A stretch of 64,000 nt of DNA from Candidatus Tectomicrobia bacterium (GTDB lineage Bacteria; UBA8248), in assembly GCA_016192135.1 (NCBI GenBank), contig JACPUR010000030.1, forward strand, positions 77,211 to 141,210. Reading direction: 5' to 3'. The translations under genes were made by a program, and so were the position numbers. This document shows, in pieces, positions 17,215 through 25,418 of this stretch (position 1 is the first letter of the stretch; each line of letters begins with the position of its first letter). The notes under the pieces were generated by a model. The model saw only the letters and a program-made list of their open reading frames with translations, had not been told where the DNA came from and did not search any database.

Positions 17215-17278
17215 TTCACGATATTTCACGATATTCCAGGCGAAAAAATTCACCGGATTCACCAATATTCACCGATGT
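17215..17278. promoter_or_regulatory. five phased TTCAC direct repeats upstream of the amidase gene
   Basis: TTCAC occurs at 17215, 17225, 17249, 17258 and 17268. The spacings of 10, 24, 9 and 10 put most copies on one helical face. Extended forms are TTCACGATAT twice and ATTCACC three times. The tract is AT-rich against the GC-rich background, 34 bases before the amidase start. It looks like a binding array for a regulator, but none is known. Confidence 0.4.
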
Positions 17279-17311
17279 TCGAGCCCCAAAAACCATTCGC
17301 GGGAGGCTCCG

Positions 17312-17917
17312 ATGCGGCTTCTGGATCACTGGCTGGAGGGGGAGGGCGTCGTCCGGCGGGCCACGCCCAACGCGGGCGGGGCCCTCGCCCCGCGCTTCCT
17401 GGTCTTCCACTACACGGCGGGCCGCGACGCCGAGAGCGCGGCGGAGTGGCTCTGCACCCCCGCGGCCCGGGCCTCGGCCCACGCGGTGGTGGCGCGGGAC
17501 GGGCGGATCTTCCAGCTCGCGCCCTTCAGCGTCCGCGCCTGGCACGCGGGCGAGAGCCGGTGGGGGGAGCTGACGGGGCTGAACGCCTGGTCCATCGGGA
17601 TCGAGATGGACAACCCGGGGCGCCTCGCGCGCTCGCAGGACGGCTTCCGCACCTGGTTCCGGGCCCCGGTCCCGGCGGAGGAGGCGCTGCGGGCGCGGCA
17701 CAAGAACGAGGCGCAGGAATCCTGGTGGCACCGCTACACGGAGGCCCAGATCGCCCGCGCCGTGGAGCTGGCCCGCCTCCTCGCCGGGGCCTACGGGATC
17801 GAGGAGGTACTGGGGCACGACGACATCGCCCCGGGGCGCAAGGCCGATCCCGGGCCCGCCTTCCCCCTGGCCGAGGTCCGCGCCCGGGCCCTGGCCAGGG
17901 AGAAAGCCGCTCCGTAG
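17312..17917 (+). CDS. N-acetylmuramoyl-L-alanine amidase (AmpD-like)
   Basis: This 201-residue amidase_2 (type 2) zinc enzyme cleaves the bond between MurNAc or anhydroMurNAc and the L-Ala stem peptide. Zinc ligands are seen in FLVFHYTAG (His) and LGHDDIAPGRKADPGPAF (His and the terminal Asp). NAWSIGIEMDNPG contains the family Glu region. No signal peptide is visible, so a cytoplasmic AmpD-like recycling role fits better than an exported autolysin. The ATG at 17312 follows GGGAGG. The TAG stop (17915-17917) is the first TAG of a type-A repeat, so the repeat forms the end of the gene. Confidence 0.88.
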   Translation: MRLLDHWLEGEGVVRRATPNAGGALAPRFLVFHYTAGRDAESAAEWLCTPAARASAHAVVARDGRIFQLAPFSVRAWHAGESRWGELTGLNAWSIGIEMDNPGRLARSQDGFRTWFRAPVPAEEALRARHKNEAQESWWHRYTEAQIARAVELARLLAGAYGIEEVLGHDDIAPGRKADPGPAFPLAEVRARALAREKAAP

Positions 17918-17952
17918 GGACGACCGGCCTTCAGCCGGCCGGCCGCCCCTAC
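17914..17952. repeat. type-A palindrome at the amidase stop codon
   Basis: GTAGGGACGACCGGCC.. and ..GGCCGCCCCTAC flank a nested GGCC-rich core. The first bases supply the amidase TAG stop. Confidence 0.75.
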
Positions 17953-18070
17953 GGACGCAAGGCGCCGCGGACGGTTCGTTTCCCCGGTGAATTGTCCCGG
18001 GGTATAGTGGGGGAGCAGGCCCCGCCATTCTTCCCCGCCCGTCCGGGCGCACATCCCAAGGAGGTGGACC

Positions 18071-18487
18071 ATGGCCGATACCATCCGCACGGTGGATTAC
18101 TACAACATCATGTCGTCCGACAGGCCGGGCGCCGGGGCGAGGATGCTCGAGCCCTTCCGCAAGGCGAAGGTGAGCTTCCTGGCGGTGCACGCCTTCCCGG
18201 AGGGGAGCCGCGTGCAGGTGGACTTCGTGCCGGCGAAGGGGTCGGATTTCCTCCGGGTGGCGCGGCGCGAGGGGGTGAAGCTCGGCCCCAAGAAGAAGGC
18301 CTTCCTCGTCCAGGGCACCGACCGGCCCGGGGCGCTGGCGGGCGTGCTGGGGTCGCTCGGGGAGGCGGGGATCAACGTGACGGCCGTGACGGGCCTGTGC
18401 GCCGGGGGGCGCCGCTTCGCCGCCATCCTGTGGGTGAAGCCCAAGGACCAGCGGGCGGCGGCCCGGGCCCTGGGGGCGAAGGGGTAG
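18071..18487 (+). CDS. ACT domain protein
   Basis: This 138-residue cytoplasmic protein has two ACT-like modules. The N-terminal one is YYNIMSSDRPGAGARMLEPF; the second is KAFLVQGTDRPGALAGVLGS followed by LGEAGINVTAVTGLCAGG, with the DRPGALA and GINV motifs typical of amino-acid-sensing ACT folds. Such stand-alone proteins bind small ligands, often amino acids, and may regulate a partner enzyme. No catalytic domain is attached. AAGGAGG eight bases before the ATG at 18071 makes the start firm. It is monocistronic. Confidence 0.85.
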   Translation: MADTIRTVDYYNIMSSDRPGAGARMLEPFRKAKVSFLAVHAFPEGSRVQVDFVPAKGSDFLRVARREGVKLGPKKKAFLVQGTDRPGALAGVLGSLGEAGINVTAVTGLCAGGRRFAAILWVKPKDQRAAARALGAKG

Positions 18488-18512
18488 GGAGGCGTGGCAG
18501 GCTCCGCGAAGG

Positions 18513-18624
18513 TGTCATGCTGAGCCCTGCGCTTGCGCTCAGGACAGGCTCCGCGAAGCATCTCGGTTTTGCCTTTTGAAAATCCACACCGAGATTCTTC
18601 GGCCCTGCGGGCCTCAGAATGACA
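18513..18624. repeat. type-C long palindromic element
   Basis: The left arm TGTCATGCTGAG..GAAGCATCTCGGT and right arm ACCGAGATTCTTCGG..CCTCAGAATGACA enclose a loop of about 20 bases, with an internal CCTGCG..CGCTCAGG hairpin in the left arm. It is related to 12127-12250 and to the split copy at 20411/23590. Confidence 0.75.
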
Positions 18625-18678
18625 GGCTTAGCGCCTCCTGACGGAAGGGTGGAGTGAACGATCCGGCGGGATACCGCC

Positions 18679-19191
18679 CTAGGCCTTCGAGGCGGCGCCC
18701 GGCCGCGGGGCGGGGACCGAGAGGTCCAGCTCCATGAAGAGCTCCCCGGGCTGGCCCCGGTCGTGGTAGGCGGGGATGTCCCGGAAGCCCATGGAGCGGT
18801 AGAGGGCGTGGGCCTCCTTCATCCAGGCGAGGGAGTCGAGCCGCATCCGGGCGTACCCCGCGCGCCGGGCCTCCTCGACGAGCCGCTCGGCCAGCCTGCG
18901 GCCGATGCCCCGGCCCCGGAAGCCGGGCCGCACGAACAGGCGCTTCATCTCGCAGGCCCCGTCCCCCAGGTCACGGAGGCCGATGCAGCCGGCCGGCTCG
19001 CTCTCCGCCCAGGCCAGGAAGAAGGCGCCGCCCGGCGGGCCGTAGAGGCTCCTGAGCCCGGCCACCTCGCGGTGGTGGCGCTCGGCCCGGTCGAAGCAGA
19101 CGAAGACGTCCCGCATCCGGGCGTACTCCTCCAGGAGCGCCCGGGCGGCCTCCACGTCGGCGTCGGTCGTCATGGGCTCGATGCGGAGCAC
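18679..19191 (-). CDS. GNAT family N-acetyltransferase
   Basis: This 170-residue GCN5-related acetyltransferase transfers acetyl from acetyl-CoA to an unknown amine. Motif A, the pyrophosphate-binding loop, is FVRPGFRGRGIGRRLAERLV. Strand beta-4 is EMKRLFV, and the C-terminal YARMRLDSLAWMKEAHALYR plus SMGFRD completes the fold. The GTG at 19191 is chosen because GGAGGAAG lies nine bases upstream and the first residues LRIEPMT match family N-termini. It is a single gene, convergent with the type-C repeat. Confidence 0.88.
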   Translation of the reverse strand: MLRIEPMTTDADVEAARALLEEYARMRDVFVCFDRAERHHREVAGLRSLYGPPGGAFFLAWAESEPAGCIGLRDLGDGACEMKRLFVRPGFRGRGIGRRLAERLVEEARRAGYARMRLDSLAWMKEAHALYRSMGFRDIPAYHDRGQPGELFMELDLSVPAPRPGAASKA

Positions 19192-19277
19192 CGCTTTCTT
19201 CCTCCCGTGGACGGAATATACTCCCCGCCGGCCGCCCTGCCGAGGGGGGATCGAAAGGGGCAGGGCGAGGACGTTCC

Positions 19278-19350
19278 GCAGGGGCGATGCTTGTCATCGC
19301 CCTCTCTTCAACCTGAGACCGCCTAGGGCGAACACGAGGTTCGCCCCTAC
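19278..19350. repeat. paired type-A palindromes
   Basis: GCAGGGGCGATGCTTGTCATCGCCC (read as arms GGGGCGATG/CATCGCCC) at 19278-19303, and TAGGGCGAACACGAGG with TTCGCCCCTAC at 19324-19350. The same pair, in the same order, recurs at 41574-41646. Confidence 0.8.
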
Positions 19351-19410
19351 AGACTCTCCTGCGGAGCCGGCAAGTCTTTCCTAATCCCCCGGAAGCGAGG
19401 TTTCCCGGCC

Positions 19411-20367
19411 GTGAAGAAATATTTTCTTCCCTTCCTCTCGATCCTTGCGCTCCTTGTCTCCCCCGGGTTCTCCGCCGCCCAGGGGGCGGACAAGCATCCG
19501 CTCGAGGGCCGCGTCTGGTCGCCCCGGACGGGCGGGTTCCTCACGGAGGAGGCGCTTTTCGAGCGGATGGCGCGGGCCCGCGCCGTCTACCTGGGCGAAA
19601 TCCACGACAACCCCATCCACCACCGGCTCCAGGCCCGGGCCTACCGGGCACTGCTCGATCGGGGGCGCCGGCACGCCCTGGCCTTCGAGATGTTCAGCAC
19701 CGATGTCCAGCCCGCCCTCTCGAAGCTGCTCCGCGACCCCGAGGCGGACCTCTCGAAGGTGCCCGAGGTGACGGGCTGGGACCGCCGCGGCTGGCCCGAC
19801 TGGTCCATGTACGCGCCCCTCGTGGAGCTGGCCCACCGGGCGGGGCTGCCCGTCCTGGCGGCGGACCTCCCCCGGGCGCTCGCGGGGAGGGTCTCCCGGA
19901 AGGGGCTGGGCGAGCTGCCCCCGGACCTCGCCCGGGAGCTGGCCCTGGGCCCCCCGGACCCCGGGAAGCGGGAGACCATGCTGGACGTGTTCTTCGAGTC
20001 CCACTGCCGGGCCCTGCCCCGGGAGAAGCTGGGGAACCTCTTCGAGTCCTGGCGGGCGCGCAACCGGACGATGGCCCTGACCATGGCCCGCGCCCTGAGG
20101 GAGGGCTCGGAGGGCGCCCTGCTCATCACCGGGGGCGGGCACGCCGAGCGGGAGACGGGGGTGCCCTCGGATCTGGACGCCCTCGCGCCCGGGGTGGAGC
20201 AGTTCGCCCTGGCCTTCGCCGAGGTCCGGGATGGGGAGACCCGCCCCGAGGCCTACCGCGCCCGCCCCGGGGCCTACGACGCCCTCTGGTTCACCCCCGC
20301 GCACCCGCGCGAGGACCCCTGCGTCAAGTACAAGAAAGGCCTTGAGCGCATGAAAAAGGGGCATTAG
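19411..20367 (+). CDS. ChaN family heme-binding-type protein
   Basis: This 318-residue protein has a signal peptide (MKKYFLPFLSILALLVSPG, cleavage likely after FSAAQG). The ChaN/cofactor-heme-binding domain follows, with VYLGEIHDNPIHHRLQ at the start, then ALAFEMFS and LLITGGGHAERETGVP. The family binds heme on the cell surface or in the periplasm and is linked with iron uptake. The signal lacks a lipobox Cys, so a soluble periplasmic form is likely. The GTG start at 19411 has a GAGG-type site ten bases upstream. The TAG stop is followed directly by a short GGGGTAGGGGCC type-A remnant. Confidence 0.87.
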   Translation: MKKYFLPFLSILALLVSPGFSAAQGADKHPLEGRVWSPRTGGFLTEEALFERMARARAVYLGEIHDNPIHHRLQARAYRALLDRGRRHALAFEMFSTDVQPALSKLLRDPEADLSKVPEVTGWDRRGWPDWSMYAPLVELAHRAGLPVLAADLPRALAGRVSRKGLGELPPDLARELALGPPDPGKRETMLDVFFESHCRALPREKLGNLFESWRARNRTMALTMARALREGSEGALLITGGGHAERETGVPSDLDALAPGVEQFALAFAEVRDGETRPEAYRARPGAYDALWFTPAHPREDPCVKYKKGLERMKKGH

Positions 20368-20410
20368 GGGGTAGGGGCCTACCGGAAAGTCCCCGGTTTC
20401 AGCCGATTCT

Positions 20411-20441
20411 TGTCATTCCGAGCGTAGCGAGGAATCTGCTT
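20411..20441. repeat. left arm of a type-C palindrome, flanking the ABC-3C island
   Basis: TGTCATTCCGAGCGTAGCGA then GGAATCTGCTT. The complementary arm is not adjacent, as it is in the compact copies, but 3.1 kb away at 23557-23590 beyond the ABC-3C genes. Confidence 0.7.
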
Positions 20442-20609
20442 GTAGGGCATGGGGCGAAAATTCGCGCTTTATCTCTTGGCGGAATAATTTGGAGGCGATA
20501 CTATTCTGGCTCCGCCCGGTCGATCGGGATGTTGAAGTGAGGGCAAGGACGGTGGACTTCGTCTATCCCGACGCGCACCACAGGCTTGGCAGTTTGGGAA
20601 AACGTCTTC

Positions 20610-21527
20610 ATGGATGAAACTCAGCGCCTATTCTATCGAAAGAACTTCCAGGTCCGCTTCCTGAGAAGCACTGCAACTGAATTTCAGAATCTTTTTTCAG
20701 ACATCATGCAACGCGTCTACAAAGCCGATTTCCAGAAGGTGCGCCCCTACGGTAAGCATGGCGATCTCAAATGCGACGGTTTCCTCAGTTCCAAGGGAGC
20801 GGTTTACCAGTGTTATGCGCCTCGGGAGCTCAAAGAAAAAGAAACCATCCACAAAATTAAAGTGGATTACCCTGGAGCCAAGAAGCACTGGCGCGACCAA
20901 ATGAAACAGTGGGTCTTCGTCCATAATGACAATGACGGTTTGCCCGGCGGTGTTGTTCGTCACCTTCATGTGCTGAAAACATCAGAAAAGAAGAAGGTGG
21001 AGGTATTCTGGTGGTCCGAACCGGAGTTGATCGGAGAGATGGAGAAGTTGGACGAAGCTGACTTGGTGGATTTGTTTGGCCCACAACCTACCAAGGTGCA
21101 ATCGCAGATAATCAGTTTTCCTGAACTGCAGACTGTCCTTACCGCGATATCAAAAAGCATTCCAGATCCGGAACCGGTTATCAAAGCTCCGTCCCCGGAG
21201 AAAATTGCTCACAACAATCTTTCAGAGGATACAACGAGGTTCCTTCACCTTGGCCGTCATCTTGAACGCGAGGTCCAAAAATTTCTTGAAAAGTGGCCCG
21301 ACCCGGCCTTTGCCGACCAGATTGCCGAAACCTTCCGCAATCAATACGACGCTTTGCGCAATACTGGCTTGAACAGCGAAGAAATATTTGTTGGAATTCT
21401 CCGCTTTTGCGGATTCAACCAAGGGAATGGTAGTGCTCACAATACAGCGGTTCTCGCTGTCGTTTCTTATTTCTTTGAGCGCTGCGACATTTTCGAAGAC
21501 CCGGATGCGGTGGTATTTTCCGCATGA
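20610..21527 (+). CDS. ABC-three component (ABC-3C) system effector-type protein with REase-like N-terminus
   Basis: This 305-residue cytoplasmic protein is the first gene of an ABC-3C operon. The N-terminal region (residues about 5-120) has RSTATEFQNLFSDIMQRVY, VRPYGKHGDLKCDGFL and AVYQCYAPREL, where the GD..CDG and QxY order suggests a restriction-endonuclease-like fold. The C-terminal part (about 200-305), with ALRNTGLNSEEIFVGILRF and AVVSYFFERCDIFE, matches the small helical ABC-3C C-terminal domain. The ATG at 20610 is preferred; an upstream TTG at 20586 has no better site. The stop overlaps the next start (ATGA). GC content falls to about half, unlike the flanking genes, indicating recent transfer. 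Confidence 0.8.
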   Translation: MDETQRLFYRKNFQVRFLRSTATEFQNLFSDIMQRVYKADFQKVRPYGKHGDLKCDGFLSSKGAVYQCYAPRELKEKETIHKIKVDYPGAKKHWRDQMKQWVFVHNDNDGLPGGVVRHLHVLKTSEKKKVEVFWWSEPELIGEMEKLDEADLVDLFGPQPTKVQSQIISFPELQTVLTAISKSIPDPEPVIKAPSPEKIAHNNLSEDTTRFLHLGRHLEREVQKFLEKWPDPAFADQIAETFRNQYDALRNTGLNSEEIFVGILRFCGFNQGNGSAHNTAVLAVVSYFFERCDIFEDPDAVVFSA

Positions 21528-21769
21528 TATTGCCAACCAAACATCTTCGCCCTGACCGAGCCCTGGTCGCAGTGGGGGCGGATGTCCTTGGGCTTTTGCA
21601 AACCCCCCAAACCGTTTCACGCCTTTGGGAGGATTTTCGTCTCTTGCGCTCCCGAAGACCCGGCGTCGCACCCGTCACCTACGAATGGTTCATTCTATCC
21701 TTGGACCTGCTGTTTTTGCTTGAGGCGGTTACTTTTGAAAGAGGTCAGGTCCAAAGGTCTCAGTCATGA
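21524..21769 (+). CDS. ABC-3C system middle component (MC6-like)
   Basis: This 81-residue protein overlaps both neighbours by four bases (ATGA at each end). The sequence MILPTKHLRPDRALVAVGAD, LLQTPQTVSRLWEDF and YEWFILSLDLLFLLEAV matches the pattern of ABC-3C middle component 6: a helical linker with conserved LW and a final hydrophobic helix followed by a short strand. Such components are thought to couple the SMC-like ATPase to the effector. Length is normal for the family. Function is inferred from context and pattern. Confidence 0.78.
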   Translation: MILPTKHLRPDRALVAVGADVLGLLQTPQTVSRLWEDFRLLRSRRPGVAPVTYEWFILSLDLLFLLEAVTFERGQVQRSQS

Positions 21770-23532
21770 TTCGAGAAATCATCAGTGACCTTGGCAGCTT
21801 TAAGCCACTGCGCTTTCGAGAAGGATTGAATATCATTCTGGCTGATAAGACCGATAAATCGACTGACCGTCAGTCCCGGAACGGCGCCGGAAAATCCAGC
21901 ATCATTGAGATCATCCATTTTCTTTTCGGCGGTGAAGCAGGGAAGGGGAGTATCTTTCGCACACAGGCTCTTCAGGACCATACTTTCTTTATCGACTTTG
22001 ACCTAGGAGATGAGAAAACCACAATCGGACGTAGCGGCCAAAAGCCCGCTGACATTCAGATTCTTCATGGGTCTACAGGAAAATGGCCGTACCAGCCACG
22101 CCAGAATAAGAAATATTCCCACCCCATAATTTCGAACGTTCATTGGCGAGAGACTCTGGGAAACATCACTTTCGGGCTGGACGTTCACCAGGAAATCGGT
22201 AAAAGTCCCTTTGAACCCACCTTTCGGCAGCTTTTCTCTTATTTTGTCCGGCGCCATTCCTCCGGCGCATTCCATGAACCGCAAAGTCAAAATTCCAAAC
22301 AGCAGTCATGGGATATTCAGGTTGCGCTTAGTTTTCTTCTCGGGCTCGATTGGACCATTCCCCGCCGCTTCCAGGAACTTCGGATAAAGGAACGGACAAT
22401 CAAGGAACTTCGTAAAGGGATTAAGGAAGGTGGTTTTGTTGGTTTCTTGGAAGCGGCTGCCGACATTCGGACGCGCGTTACCCTGACCGAAGCAAGAGTT
22501 CGCAGGTTTCAAACAGCATTGGCTGAATTTAGGGTCGTCCCTGAATATAGTGCACTTGAAAGAGAAGCCAATGAGATAACCGCGAGAATTCGAAGCCACT
22601 CCGACGATAACACCACTGACCGGGCGCTTGCCGCGAAACTGGAAGAGGCTTTTCACCAGGAAGACCCGCCTGGCGTGGCGCAGTTGGGGCAAGTCTACAA
22701 AGAAGCCGGCGTTATCCTGCCGGAAAAAGTTACCAAACGTTTTGAGGATGTAATTAAATTTCATCAGGCCATTATCGAGAATCGTCGTGCCCATCTTCAA
22801 TCTGAAATCGACCAAGCGAACAGACGTATTGCAGGCCGGGAGCGAGAGATGGCGGAACGTGAAACCCGTCGCGCACAGATTATGGGTATACTTAGGAGCG
22901 GTGGAGCCCTGGAGCATTACACAAAAATTCAAGAAGAGTTAGCCCGCAGCGAGGGGGAAGCCCAAAGCCTTCGCCAAAGTTTAATGCTTGCGGAGGACCT
23001 GGAGAACCGACAGACCAGCGTTGCCATTGAACGGACTCAGCTCTTGCAGAGGCTTCAGGAAGACCATCATGAACAGGAAGAGACGATTAGAAACGCCATT
23101 ATAAAGTTTGGCGAACTCTCTTCTGAACTTTACGAGAGGGCAGGAAACCTTGTTATCTCCACGAGCGAAGGCGGACCAAGATTTGAGGTGAAAATTGAAG
23201 GAGCAAGGAGTCGCGGGATTACGAACATGCAAATATTCTGTTTTGACATGATGCTTATGGCGCTCAATGCCGAACGCGGCCTTGGCCCCGGATTTCTCGT
23301 TCACGATAGCCACTTGTTCGATGGCGTTGACGAGCGACAGGTGGCCAATGCGCTTCAGATTGGAAGTGAAAAAGCGAAGGAACACAATTTTCAATACATA
23401 GTGACAATGAATTCCGATGCCCTTCCAAAGGAAGGTTTCCGCCACGATTTTAATGTGCGTGACTTCGTTATTGAGCCGCAGCTTACAGATGAAACCGAAA
23501 CAGGCGGTCTCTTTGGGATCCGCTTTGGTTAA
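21766..23532 (+). CDS. ABC-3C system SMC/RecF-like ATPase (DUF2326-type)
   Basis: This 588-residue ATPase has an N-terminal Walker A in SRNGAGKSSIIEIIHFLFGG, a long central coiled-coil (residues about 210-440, rich in E/R/Q heptads such as RRIAGREREMAERETRR) and a C-terminal ABC half. The C-terminal half contains GITNMQIFCFDMMLM and the Walker B-like GPGFLVHDSHLFDGVDERQ. DUF2326-type ATPases are the sensor/motor of ABC-3C conflict systems, which are proposed to detect invading DNA or proteins and license the effector. The gene starts by ATGA overlap and ends 24 bases before the right repeat arm. Confidence 0.85.
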   Translation: MIREIISDLGSFKPLRFREGLNIILADKTDKSTDRQSRNGAGKSSIIEIIHFLFGGEAGKGSIFRTQALQDHTFFIDFDLGDEKTTIGRSGQKPADIQILHGSTGKWPYQPRQNKKYSHPIISNVHWRETLGNITFGLDVHQEIGKSPFEPTFRQLFSYFVRRHSSGAFHEPQSQNSKQQSWDIQVALSFLLGLDWTIPRRFQELRIKERTIKELRKGIKEGGFVGFLEAAADIRTRVTLTEARVRRFQTALAEFRVVPEYSALEREANEITARIRSHSDDNTTDRALAAKLEEAFHQEDPPGVAQLGQVYKEAGVILPEKVTKRFEDVIKFHQAIIENRRAHLQSEIDQANRRIAGREREMAERETRRAQIMGILRSGGALEHYTKIQEELARSEGEAQSLRQSLMLAEDLENRQTSVAIERTQLLQRLQEDHHEQEETIRNAIIKFGELSSELYERAGNLVISTSEGGPRFEVKIEGARSRGITNMQIFCFDMMLMALNAERGLGPGFLVHDSHLFDGVDERQVANALQIGSEKAKEHNFQYIVTMNSDALPKEGFRHDFNVRDFVIEPQLTDETETGGLFGIRFG

Positions 23533-23556
23533 GCCGACTTCATGTTCTTCTTTCCC

Positions 23557-23590
23557 GAAGATTCCTCGCGCCTGCGGCGCTCGGAATGAC
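23557..23590. repeat. right arm of a type-C palindrome, flanking the ABC-3C island
   Basis: GAAGATTCCTCGCGCC then TGCGGCGCTCGGAATGAC is the complement of the left arm at 20411-20441, with a few extra bases (GCCTGCGG) in the middle. In the compact copies at 12127 and 18513 the two arms are separated by a short loop only. Confidence 0.7.
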
Positions 23591-23637
23591 GGCGAAAGGC
23601 CCGGGCGCCCCCCTGCCGGAGAGGCCGTTTCACTCCC

Positions 23638-23705
23638 CCAAGTCAATTTCGGAGGAGTGTGCTAGGATGCCCCCCGCTTTTGGGATTTCCCGCCTTTTGA
23701 CTTGG
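23638..23705. promoter_or_regulatory. perfect 9-base inverted repeat upstream of the radical SAM gene
   Basis: CCAAGTCAA (23638-23646) and TTGACTTGG (23697-23705) are separated by 50 bases that include TAGGAT, a possible -10. The right copy is 38 bases before the start. It may be a looping operator; the evidence is sequence symmetry only. Confidence 0.3.
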
Positions 23706-23743
23706 TTTCTCCCCGGGCGGCCGGGGAGGGAGGGTTCCAGCCG

Positions 23744-25198
23744 GTGAACGTGGTCTTCATCTCGCCCCCCGAGACCCATTCCATCGAGAGCTCGCTCCCC
23801 GCCCAGATCAACCAGGGGGGAGGGGTCTACCCCCGCCTGGGCCTCCTCTACGTGGCGGCCTACTACGAGCGGGAGACGGGGGAGAAGACGGATTTCATCG
23901 ACGCCCCGGCCCTGGGCATGGACTACGAGCGGCTGGAGGAGGAGATCCGCAGGCGGCCCATCGACCTCGCGGCCGTGAGCGTCCTCACCTTCAACCTCAT
24001 CGACTCCTGCAAGGCGGCGGCCCTGGTGAAGAAGCACCACCCCAAGGCGCGGGTGGTCTTCGGGGGGCACCACGCGAACTACTACCCGGGCGAGTCGGTG
24101 CGCTTGAAGGAGGTGGACTACGTCATCAGCGGGGACGGGGAGAAGTCCTTCCTCATGCTGGCCCAGGCCATCGACCGGGGGGAGCGCCCCGAGGAGCTGG
24201 CGGCCATCCCGGGCCTGAGCTGGCACGACGGGGAGAAGCCCAGGGTGGCCTTCCTGCGCGGGGACTCGGGGGACCTGAACCTCCTCCCCTTCCCGGCCCG
24301 GCACCTCATCAACCTGCGCAACTACAACAACCTCATCGGGGCGAGCGACGTGACGGCCACCATCCAGTCCTCCCGGGGCTGCCCCTTCGCCTGCACCTTC
24401 TGCGACATCCGCCGCACGAAGTTCCGCTACCGCGAGCCTTCCAACGTGGTGGACGAGGTGGAGGCCCTGACGGCGCAGGGCATCGAGGACTTCTTCTTCG
24501 TGGACGACACCATCACCATCCGCAAGCAGCGCGTCCACGAGATATGCCAGGAGATGATCCGCCGGGGTCTCAAGGTCCAGTTCAAGATCAGCTCCCGCGT
24601 GGACTGCATCAACGAGGCCCTCCTCAAGGACCTGCGCCGGGCGGGCTGCTACCGCATCCACTACGGGGTCGAGAGCGCCAGCCAGCGGAGCCTCGACTAC
24701 ATGGAGAAGGGCATCACCCCGGACCTGGTGCGCAAGGTCTTCCGCCAGACCAAGGAGGCCGGCATCGGGGCCTACGCCTACATGATGATCGGCATCCCGG
24801 GGGAGACGCGGGAGGAGATGGAGGCCACCTTCGACTTCGCCGTGGAGCTGGACCCGGACTACTGCCAGTTCTCCATCTGCACCCCCTACCCCAAGACCGA
24901 GCTCTACGAGCGGATGCTCAGGACGGGCATCATCCCCCACGACTACTGGCAGGAGTTCGCCGAGAACCCCCAGGAGGGCTTCCGGGTGAAGTTCTGGAAC
25001 CCCGACTTCGAGGAGGCGGAGCTCCGCGAAATCCAGCAGTACGGCCACCGCAAGTTCTACGGCCGCCCCCGGTTCGTCCTCCGGGAGCTGGGCCGGGTGC
25101 GCTCCCTCGTGGATTTCCGCCGCAAGGCGGCCATGGGTCTCAAGTTGCTCCTCCGGCGGGGCGCCCGGCGCCCCGAGGCGCCCACCCTGACCACCTAG
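23744..25198 (+). CDS. B12-binding-domain radical SAM protein
   Basis: This 484-residue protein has an N-terminal cobalamin-binding-like Rossmann domain (VNVVFISPPETH, then YPRLGLLYVAAYYER, VVFGGHHANYYPG). The radical SAM core follows, its [4Fe-4S] motif in SSRGCPFACTFCDIRR (CxxxCxxC). IEDFFFVDDTITI, YRIHYGVESASQRSLD and YMMIGIPGETREEME complete the barrel. Class B enzymes methylate or rearrange unactivated carbons, for example in natural-product, lipid or hopanoid tailoring. The GTG at 23744 is chosen for GGAGGG nine bases upstream. The next gene is a methyltransferase/ATP-grasp fusion on the same strand 220 bases away, so a shared pathway is possible. Confidence 0.9.
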   Translation: MNVVFISPPETHSIESSLPAQINQGGGVYPRLGLLYVAAYYERETGEKTDFIDAPALGMDYERLEEEIRRRPIDLAAVSVLTFNLIDSCKAAALVKKHHPKARVVFGGHHANYYPGESVRLKEVDYVISGDGEKSFLMLAQAIDRGERPEELAAIPGLSWHDGEKPRVAFLRGDSGDLNLLPFPARHLINLRNYNNLIGASDVTATIQSSRGCPFACTFCDIRRTKFRYREPSNVVDEVEALTAQGIEDFFFVDDTITIRKQRVHEICQEMIRRGLKVQFKISSRVDCINEALLKDLRRAGCYRIHYGVESASQRSLDYMEKGITPDLVRKVFRQTKEAGIGAYAYMMIGIPGETREEMEATFDFAVELDPDYCQFSICTPYPKTELYERMLRTGIIPHDYWQEFAENPQEGFRVKFWNPDFEEAELREIQQYGHRKFYGRPRFVLRELGRVRSLVDFRRKAAMGLKLLLRRGARRPEAPTLTT

Positions 25199-25418
25199 GC
25201 CCTCCCCGCCGGGGGGCCGGTGGCTCCCGCAGCGCTCCGGGGCCGGATTTTTGCCCTCGCCCCCCAAAAAATTGATGCAAATTCCAGCGGTTGGATTACA
25301 TTGACGCCACACGTGCCCAGATCCGCGTTCCGCCTGTGGGGGGCGGCACGGGAGCGGGGCGGCGGGAGGCGGCGGCCTCCGCGCCGGACGGGAGGAGAGG
25401 GGGAGGACGGCGGAGCCG

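Noticed and set aside
23533-23650. The right flank of the ABC-3C genes as an intrinsic terminator.
   Set aside because: The symmetric partner of the sequence lies 3 kb upstream rather than adjacent, and there is no T tract.
25272-25300. A promoter upstream of the methyltransferase/ATP-grasp gene (TTGATG and GATTACATT).
   Set aside because: The best -10 (TACATT) is 19 bases from TTGATG, too far and with too few matches. It is not listed as a feature, although the GGATTACATT string also occurs in the sdh promoter.
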